A stretch of DNA of 64,000 bases from Dactylis glomerata (Eukaryota > Streptophyta > Magnoliopsida > Poales > Poaceae), in assembly GCA_007115705.1 (NCBI GenBank), contig QXEO01000339.1:1796308-1860307 (forward strand), in the 5' to 3' direction. Numbering within the stretch: the first letter of the stretch is position 1; the number at the start of each line of letters is the position of its first letter. Shown one piece after another: positions 57,800-64,000 of this stretch. The notes below the pieces were generated by a model that made no database searches, had not been told where the DNA came from, and worked only from the letters and a program-made list of their open reading frames with translations. The position numbers and the translations under genes are program-made.

Positions 57800-59897
57800 T
57801 GGCGGCAACCAACAGGGTCGTCAGCATTGTCATCGTGGCAAAACACAAGGAAGAAGCACAGGAGTACGACGTATAGAGACCAGTCTACTATGTCAGCGAG
57901 GTCCTGACGAAATCCAAGCAGCGCTACCCTCACTACCAGAAGTTGGCATACAGAGTTTTCCTAGCTTCCCGCAAGTTACGACACTACTTCTATGACCATA
58001 AGATCACAGTGGTGAGCAAGGCTCCACTGAAGGACATAATCAACAACAGCGATGCAACAGGACGAGTTGCAAAGTGGGGCGTCGAACTAGACTCCTTCGA
58101 CATTGACTACAAGCCTCGCACCACCATCAAGTCTCAGGCTTTGGCGGAATTCATGGTGAATTGGAAGGAAGCGCAGGAGACTACGCCCGTCCCAGAACCA
58201 GAGCACTGGGTGATGCACTTTGATGGCTTGAAATTGCTAGATGTCTCGGGGGCTGGAGTGACACTCAAATCCCCTAAGGGAGATGAGCTCAGCTACATTC
58301 TCCAAATTCACTTCCCCACCACCAACAACATCGTGGAGTACGAAGCACTACTGCACGGGCTACATGTTGCAAAGGAGATCGGCGTACAACACATCATGTG
58401 TTGTGGAGACTCTGACCTTGTCGCCCAGCAGGTGGCTGGCACATACAAGGCACAAAACGAAGTCATGGAGGCCTACAGGGACAAAGTGGACGAGATGGCC
58501 AAAAGTTTCCTCGGCTACGACATAAGGCACATACGACGAGAAGATAACATGGTGGCCAACACCCTGTCCAAGCTAGGGTCCAGCCGAAAGGCAGTCCCGC
58601 CAGGCGTATTCCTAGAGCATCTGCATGTACCATCTGTCAAGATGGTAGATCCAGAGAATCCGGAACTAGCGAGCTCCCCTGTTATGGCAGTTTTGCCTAG
58701 CAACCCGCCATGGGCAGAGCCCTACCTAGAGTATCTGATGACCAAGAAGCTACCCGAAGACGAAGTCCAAAACAGACAAATCGAATGTAGAGCAAAAGCG
58801 TACACCATCATTGATGGCCAGCTCTACAAGCGAAGTACTTCGGGAGTGTTCATGAAATGCATATCCCAAGTGGATGGAATCGAGATACTAAGAGAGATCC
58901 ACGAAGGTGAATGTGGGCATCACGCTGCCGCCAGATCCCTTGTAGCTAAGGCATTCCGCCATGGGTTCTACTGGCCTACAGCCAAGGCAGATGCAGACCG
59001 CATTGTGGAGCTCTACCAAGGTTGCCGGATGTATTCCAAGAAAACCCACATGCCTGCCACAACACTGCATACGATCCCCAAAACTTGGCCTTTTGTGGTC
59101 TGGGGGCTGGACATGGTGGGTCCGCTAAAAATAGCACCTTTGGATTTACGCACCTCCTGGTAGCGGTAGACAAATTCACGAAGTGGGTAGAAGCTAAGCC
59201 CATCAGAAAACTTGATGGCAAAACTGCCCTAAAATTTGTCAAGGACATTGTGGTAAGATTTGGCATCCCACATAGCATCATCACCGACAATGGCACTAAC
59301 TTATCTCAGGGAGAAGTGGAAGAATACTGCCATCACAACGGAATCCGCCTTGACCTTGCATCTGTGGCGCATCCACAGTCCAATGGCTAGGTTGAAAGGA
59401 CCAACAGACTAATCATGTCAGGGAGCAAGCCACGCCTAGAAGCACCGCTACATCGCGCAGCTTGAGCTTGTGCAGAAGAGTTGCCATCTGTACTATGGAG
59501 TCTACGTACCACACCATACAGATCAACGGGCCTCACCCCTTTCTTCTTAGTCTACGGAGCAGAGGCAATCCTGCCAAGTGATGTCCAGTATGATTCCCCA
59601 AGAGTCGAGGCCTATGAGGAAGAAGATGCAGAGAAGTCCAGGAAACTATCTGTGGACCTGCTGGAAGAAGAACGAGACCAAGCAGCACAGAGATCCGCCA
59701 TCTACCAGCAGAATCTCCACCGCTATCACAGTCGCAGGGTTCACAAACGCTCGTTTAAGGAAGGGGACCTGGTGCTGCGCCTCAAAAAGCAGAAGTCACA
59801 CAAGCTATTCCCGCCTTGGGAAGGACCTTTCGTCATCAGCAAAGCTCTACTGAATGGTTCCTACTATCTCATCGATATTCGCGAGCTAGATAAGTGA
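57800..59897 (+). pseudogene. Element H RNase H, second RNase H and integrase
   Basis: The reading frame resumes exactly after element B (ATNRVVSIVIVAKHKEEAQE). The remainder of RNase H ends with KSQALAEF. Then a second RNase H-like domain appears with its acidic residues: WVMHFDG, NNIVEYEALLHGLHVA, CGDSDLVAQQV, RREDNMVAN. Integrase follows. The HHCC zinc region is HEGECGHHAAARSLV...YQGCRMYSKK. The D,D,E core is WGLDMVGPL, IITDNGTN, and NG-stop-VERTNRL. The C-terminal domain is EGDLVLRLKKQKSHKLFPPW. Defects: TAG at 57874, a frameshift near 59130, TAG at 59388, TGA near 59463. The final TGA is at 59895. Confidence 0.92.
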
Positions 59898-60636
59898 CCC
59901 AGTAAGAAGCGCAAATGAAGAGACCCTAACGATATCTACGACAAAACAGATCATCCATGGAACATCGCACAACTACATTATTTCTACACTTAGCACTTAT
60001 CTAGGCTATGTAATAGGCACCTCTATATGATCAATGAAATAAAGCATCTGGTTCACTCTTGATTTTTTCTGAGTCTTTTACCTCCTTTATTGTTCATTTA
60101 GATCGTATGGAACATTTGCACAATTGTGCCTTGCACTTGTGTCTTTTAAATCCGCCATAAGCGGTCCGCGTAGCATATCTATGTTTCAGTCTCCACCCGA
60201 TGTTCTTTGTGTGGATTCCCGAGTAGTGACTTTTTGACGATCTAAGCCGCTATTTGCTAGGGTTTTGGACGGTTGCTATTAAGATCGTCGCCCTGGCGGA
60301 TTGTTCGTGCGAAGATTCCGCCATCTCACGAAAAGTCAAGCACAAAGAGCCAGATGGCGGATTGCATAGTCCTATGCGTGAAAAAAATTCAAAGTGTTTT
60401 TTTGGCATGTTGAACTGCTGCAAGTTGCATAAAAATTGGCCTGGCAGTTTTTTCGCACATAACGACTTCAAAGACTTGATAAAAACTATGCCATAAATTC
60501 AAAAGTATTTTCTGATCCACCACAGGCAGATCAGGCACAGTACAAGCACACACACAATTTAAAAGTTTAAACTTACAGATCCACTTAGGGGCCAAATTGA
60601 TGCATTGTTTCTTCCTGCCACAATGCAGGGTATGAC
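59898..60636 (+). other. Element H 3' untranslated region
   Basis: No plus-strand ORF of note. It contains AATAAAG-like sequence near 60040 and several CCGCCA/TGGCGG motifs shared with the LTR. It lies between the integrase stop and the antisense gene; the two transcription units converge here. Confidence 0.5.
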
Positions 60637-61670
60637 TCAGGACGGTGGAACAGCGGAGGTAACATCATCACCGCCATCAGCACCTGCAGTAGCTGCGGAG
60701 ACCGACGCCGAAGCTTGGCTTGGAGACCCTGGCAGATCGTATGCTTCATAGTATACGTTCAGCTGAGTGCCCAAGGCACAGAGCTGATTGTATCCCAGCA
60801 CGCTCTGCCGGATGGCGGCTTCGTCCACTGGCGCTCCGTCTTCGCCGCTCTCCAGGATGCCGGAGGTGATCACATCCAGGTCTAGCTTGGGGTAGTGGGC
60901 CTTAGCCAAAGTGAGTGCAGTTCTGGCACCACCCCGAGTGGAAGACTGCTTCCAATCCGCCACCTGCCCAGGCACGAGAAGGAGCTTCTTGGTGAGCCTA
61001 ATGGCAGTAAGGTTTGATGAACCCACTATCTGTAGGCTGCCACATGCCTTACGACCAGCATTGAGAAGGCCATCCAGCTCCTTCTTCGCGGCGCCCGTGG
61101 TAATGTGCAAGCCTGTGGCGGAATCCACCTCTCCTTGGTCCAGAGTCACTGTATAGCGGGAATAGGCAAAGCGTCATAATCAACACATCATATTATCACA
61201 AACTGCAAAGTGTGCAGAGCCAAGGTTACCTAGCAGAGTCTTCTGGAAATGATCGAGGACCTCGTTGAAGCCCCTCTGCCGATCCTCAAAATCGACGGCG
61301 GCTTGGCGGAGATCCTCTACCTCCTTCTGTTTCTGGCAGTTCTGGCGCTCCTGGTTCTTGAGTTTCTCCTCGAGGAGGGTGTTTTCGATTAGGGATTTTT
61401 GGAGCTGTATTTGCAACCCCTCCATCGCAATGGCGTGACCCTTTTCCACCCCCTCGAGAGTGGACTTCAGCTTGGCAGCATCTGCATGGCAGAAGAAATT
61501 ACAGATTTGGTCAGCCAGTGCAAAGGTACTAAACTTGCCAAAGGCAAAAGGAAGTTACCGCTATTCGCAAGCTGCTTCTGTAGATCCGCCACGAGCAAAC
61601 TCTTGTCTGCCAGCTCCTTCTCTTGCGAGCTGACAACTTGGACCAGGTCCTCCACAACTTTCTTGTAATT
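60637..61670 (-). CDS. Antisense spliced gene within element H, 3' part, function unknown
   Basis: Three exons fit on the minus strand: 61670-61559 (112 nt), 61481-61230 (252 nt) and 61148-60637 (512 nt, TAG/TGA-terminated). The introns are 77 bp (61558-61482, GTAACT...TGCAG) and 81 bp (61229-61149, GTAACC...ATACAG), both phase 1. The joined frame is open. Further 5' exons must lie beyond 61671, where TTTTAACAG forms an acceptor, and may be cut off by D. The first two exons are a long coiled coil (QEKELADKSLLVADLQKQLA; NTLLEEKLKNQERQNCQKQK). The last exon is a globular part with STRGGARTALTLAKAHYPKL and a Ser/Ala/Gly tail. Tat elements such as Grande carry an antisense gene at this place; its role is unknown. 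Unlike gag-pol, this part has no stops. Confidence 0.75.
61149..61229 (-). other. Antisense gene intron (81 bp)
   Basis: GTAACCTTGG...CCGCTATACAG on the minus strand; phase 1; joins TLL(G) to VTLDQGEVDS. Confidence 0.75.
61482..61558 (-). other. Antisense gene intron (77 bp)
   Basis: GTAACTTCCT...TTCTGCCATGCAG on the minus strand; phase 1; T-rich acceptor. Confidence 0.75.
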
Positions 61671-61700
61671 CTGTTAAAACATTGTTATATGTTAGTCACT

Positions 61701-62005
61701 CTTAGAGCTTTATGCCGGACAGAAATCCGCCATAACGCTCGGGGGCTACTCATGATGATTTTTTAACTTAGTCTTCTTAGAGCTTTATGCCGGACAGAAA
61801 TCCGCCATAACACTCAGGGGCTACTCATGATGATTTTTTAATGTCTTCTTAGAGCTTTATGCAGGAAAATCCGCCATAATGCTCGGGGGCTACTCATCAC
61901 ATAAAAACTTAAGTTCTCTAAGAGCACCGCTGCAGTTAATGTATGGCGGTGCTCGGGGGCTATAAGATGAAAAATTCAAAGGTAGTTTCTCTTAGAGCAC
62001 CATCA
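61701..62005 (+). repeat. Minisatellite of polypurine-like units in element H
   Basis: Units start CTTAGAGCTTTATGC at 61701, 61776 and 61848 (period 75 then 72). Shorter variants follow at about 61915 and 61991. Each complete unit has ATCCGCCATAA then GCTCGGGGGCTACTCAT. The GCTCGGGGGCTA core recurs at about 61737, 61811 (variant), 61881 and 61951 and resembles the polypurine tract that should precede the 3' LTR. The array lies in the upstream intron of the antisense gene. Confidence 0.8.
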
Positions 62006-62010
62006 CGAAG

Positions 62011-64000
62011 TGTAACATCCCAAGATTTTATCAAATTTATGGAGAATTTTTTTTTTGCTTGAGATGATTGGAATTTCACAGGGATTTAAAACTTTTTGAG
62101 TCTAATTGAAAGTTTTATTAGAAAATATTTTAAACTTTCTACTTTATTCTTAAAGAACCCTTTTGAGAAAAGATCAATTTTCAAAATATTTTTTTATCCT
62201 TTATTCAAACCTATGCAAGTATGCTTGCAAAGGAGTGAATCCCAAGGGTGTTTTATTTAGTAAAGATTGTATTTCAAGAACTAAGTTTGAAAGATATTTT
62301 CAAACATTATTTTATAAAGAATTATTTCTTTTTTTCAAAAGATTTAATTCCAAATCCTATTTAGCTTTATGCAAGCAAAACCATTGGGCTCAATCTATAT
62401 TTCTATTAAAAATCTTGTTTTGATTTTGAAAACTTGTTTCCTATTGATTTAAAACCTTGCAGTGAATTTTTGCAAAATCTCTGAAACTGGTTTGAGTGAT
62501 TTGGAGCATTTTTGCAAAATCTACAAAAGAAATAAGAAATCAGAAAAAGAAAAAGAAGAAAGGAAAAGAAAAATATGAAAAAGGCCACGGGGAAACCATT
62601 CGCCTAGTACCAGAAAAGGCCCACGGCCCACCTGAGCACACCGAAGCGGTACCCTCTTCTTTCTCTTTCCCCCACTGACAGCACGGGCCCACGCGTTAGC
62701 ACCGACATCATCTCCAACCTCCCGCTGAAATCACGCCGGAGCCCGCCGTTACTCCTCCCATCAATTCCTCTTTAATCCCGGCTTAATGCGGCCTCCCTCT
62801 GCGCCTATTTAACCCCCTCTCCCTCCTCGCCATTTCCCCTCTTGCTCCCAAGCCGATAGCACCGCCAGGCTGACGAAATCGCTCACCGGAGTCCGCCATA
62901 TCTACGAGCGCGTCCGCTCAAATCCGCCGTCGACGGTGAGCCCCGTACTCCCTCTCCCCTCCTAACCTTCCTCCCCCATCCCAGCGCACCCGCTGATGCC
63001 CTCGTTTTACTTTATTCCGCAGTGAAACGACGTTGGGGTACTCACCCGAAGCATCACCGCCGCACCGTCGAGCTCCAGCCGCCCCGCCACACACGTACTG
63101 GACACAATCCAGTATCCCGATCAAACGACCAAGTCCGCCATCGTCGCCCCCGTCTCGTCCTGGTCACCATCACCTCCAGGGACTCCCAGAGCACCGGCGA
63201 CATCAACCTTCTGGCCGCTACCTCGCCGGCGACGACCGGAAACCCTAGCCACTGTGAGCTCCCCCCCTCTGTCCTTCTCAACCGTTAGATCTTGATCCTG
63301 CGATCTAGAAAGAATCACTTAACCGAACAGTTATCTTTCGATCCTAGCCACACAGCCCACTTTAGATCCTACGGTCCACAGACGTGATCTGACTGAAGAG
63401 GTATCCTCCAATTAGAAGGCGCCACGTGGCCAGCCTCGGTTTAAACAGAAACTCGAATTAGAAATTGAAACTAGATTTGATCCAAATCTTCAGAAAATCA
63501 TATCTTTTGATCTGTAGGTCCAAAAATAACAAATAATATACCGTTGGAATCCTCGGGAAGTGAACAATCCAGTAGTACAATAAAACTTCATATTTTATGG
63601 GTTCAATTTGAATCTATCTTCAGAACTGAATCAAATCTTCTGTTAGCTTGTCTAATTCATATCTTTAGTTCTGCTAATCCAAAAATTTCAATTTTGTAGT
63701 CTCTGGAATCCTCTCAACTCGTAGAACATCATAGGATCAAAAAAATCCAAATTTGATACGTGCACACACTTTGTGCATTTAAATTTGTCCAAATCACCAA
63801 TCTGATCACAAATTGAAATCTATAACTTAATTTGGAATGATTCCAATTGCAGTGACCTTGTATTACTGCAAGCTATCCAGTAGAATCACTCACATAATTT
63901 CTTGAACCACTTCACAATTATTCAAATTCTAATATGAGAATTTGAGTAGTTCCTATATAGATAAATTCTATTTCTATTTCATTTAATAATTCCTTCTACC
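62011..64000 (+). mobile_element. Element D: LTR start of a further insertion, truncated by the window end
   Basis: Begins TGTAACATCCCAAGATTTTA, the same opening as A and B, after CGAAG (62006-62010), the likely target duplication. Layout parallels A: AT-rich first 600 bp, then GC-rich with TATA-like CTATTTAACC (62805-62813), a leader, and a donor-like GACG|GTGAGCC at 62936. No ORF of note. The other end is outside the window, so element type is inferred from the start and layout. Confidence 0.6.

Larger units (their letters stand above)
22040..62010 (+). mobile_element. Element H: Tat-type Ty3/gypsy retrotransposon, split by A and B and cut by D
   Basis: About 9.35 kb remain after removing A (23718-34086) and B (37559-57799) with their duplications. 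Order: LTR, PBS of the TGGCGCCCACC type, gag, aspartic protease, RT, RNase H, a second RNase H-like domain, integrase, then a long 3' region with an antisense gene and polypurine-like repeats. The second RNase H and the antisense gene between integrase and 3' LTR are traits of the Tat lineage (Grande/Retrosat type). Every polyprotein part has stops or frameshifts. The 3' LTR is not in the window because LTR D (62011 on) interrupts first. Confidence 0.85.

Noticed and set aside
37554..57804. TSD mismatch TGGCA/TGGCG as a sign that B is a recombinant
   Set aside because: The H reading frame is continuous across B and both termini are canonical on the minus strand; one mutated base in five is simpler.
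61701..61960. CRISPR-like array
   Set aside because: Unit length is 70-75 bp with homologous content throughout and no unique spacers, in plant nuclear DNA; it is a minisatellite.

Overview
The window is plant nuclear DNA from a large, repeat-rich grass genome. It is most likely a Triticeae species (wheat, Aegilops or barley group), because it carries a BARE/WIS/Angela-type copia element and deeply nested gypsy elements with long LTRs. I recognise one host gene, a NAC transcription factor (19726-20640, minus strand). It sits in a short island of about 5 kb (17.1-22.0 kb). Nearly everything else is transposable elements inside transposable elements. Several layers are dated in order by LTR boundaries and target-site duplications (TSDs) that can be read directly.

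Left block (1-17061). A low-copy-looking but unidentified stretch (1-1350 and 17062-17219) was split by a minus-strand LTR element, here called E (1356-17056, TSD ACCAC). E holds gag/protease remnants and a long non-coding interior. The 3' LTR of E was later split by a minus-strand copia element, F (1746-10175, TSD AAAAC). The LTRs of F are almost identical although its gag-pol is wrecked.

Middle island (17062-22039). This holds a PIF/Harbinger DNA transposon, G (17220-19194), with matching inverted ends, TTA duplications and a broken transposase. Next come the NAC gene with one 87-bp intron and a TATA box, and then a degenerate alanine/arginine-rich ORF that is probably transposon-derived.

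Right block (22040-64000). A plus-strand Ty3/gypsy element of the Tat type, H (5' LTR at 22040), has gag, protease, RT, two RNase H domains and integrase, all with stops or frameshifts. It was split twice. Element A (23718-34086, TSD CAAAG) has LTRs of about 4.1 kb and only a gag-like interior. Element B (37559-57799, minus strand) has LTRs of about 5.7 kb and no recognisable pol. The 3' LTR of B was split again by element C (43128-49646, TSD GTTCA), a relative of E that carries an intact 217-codon ORF of unknown function. Between the integrase of H and the window end lies an antisense, multi-exon gene with clean GT-AG junctions (60637-61670), followed by a minisatellite of polypurine-like units. 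From 62011 to the end is the start of another LTR, D.

How the parts relate: H supplies the only near-complete set of polymerase domains, and it is dead. A, B, C, E and F lack a usable polymerase, so they must have been copied by enzymes supplied elsewhere. A and B share LTR modules although their families differ. C and E share a conserved non-coding interior with hairpins at internal polypurine-like tracts. No bacterial-type system, CRISPR array, rRNA or tRNA gene was seen. Boundaries and TSDs were read by eye; family names and ages are inferences.
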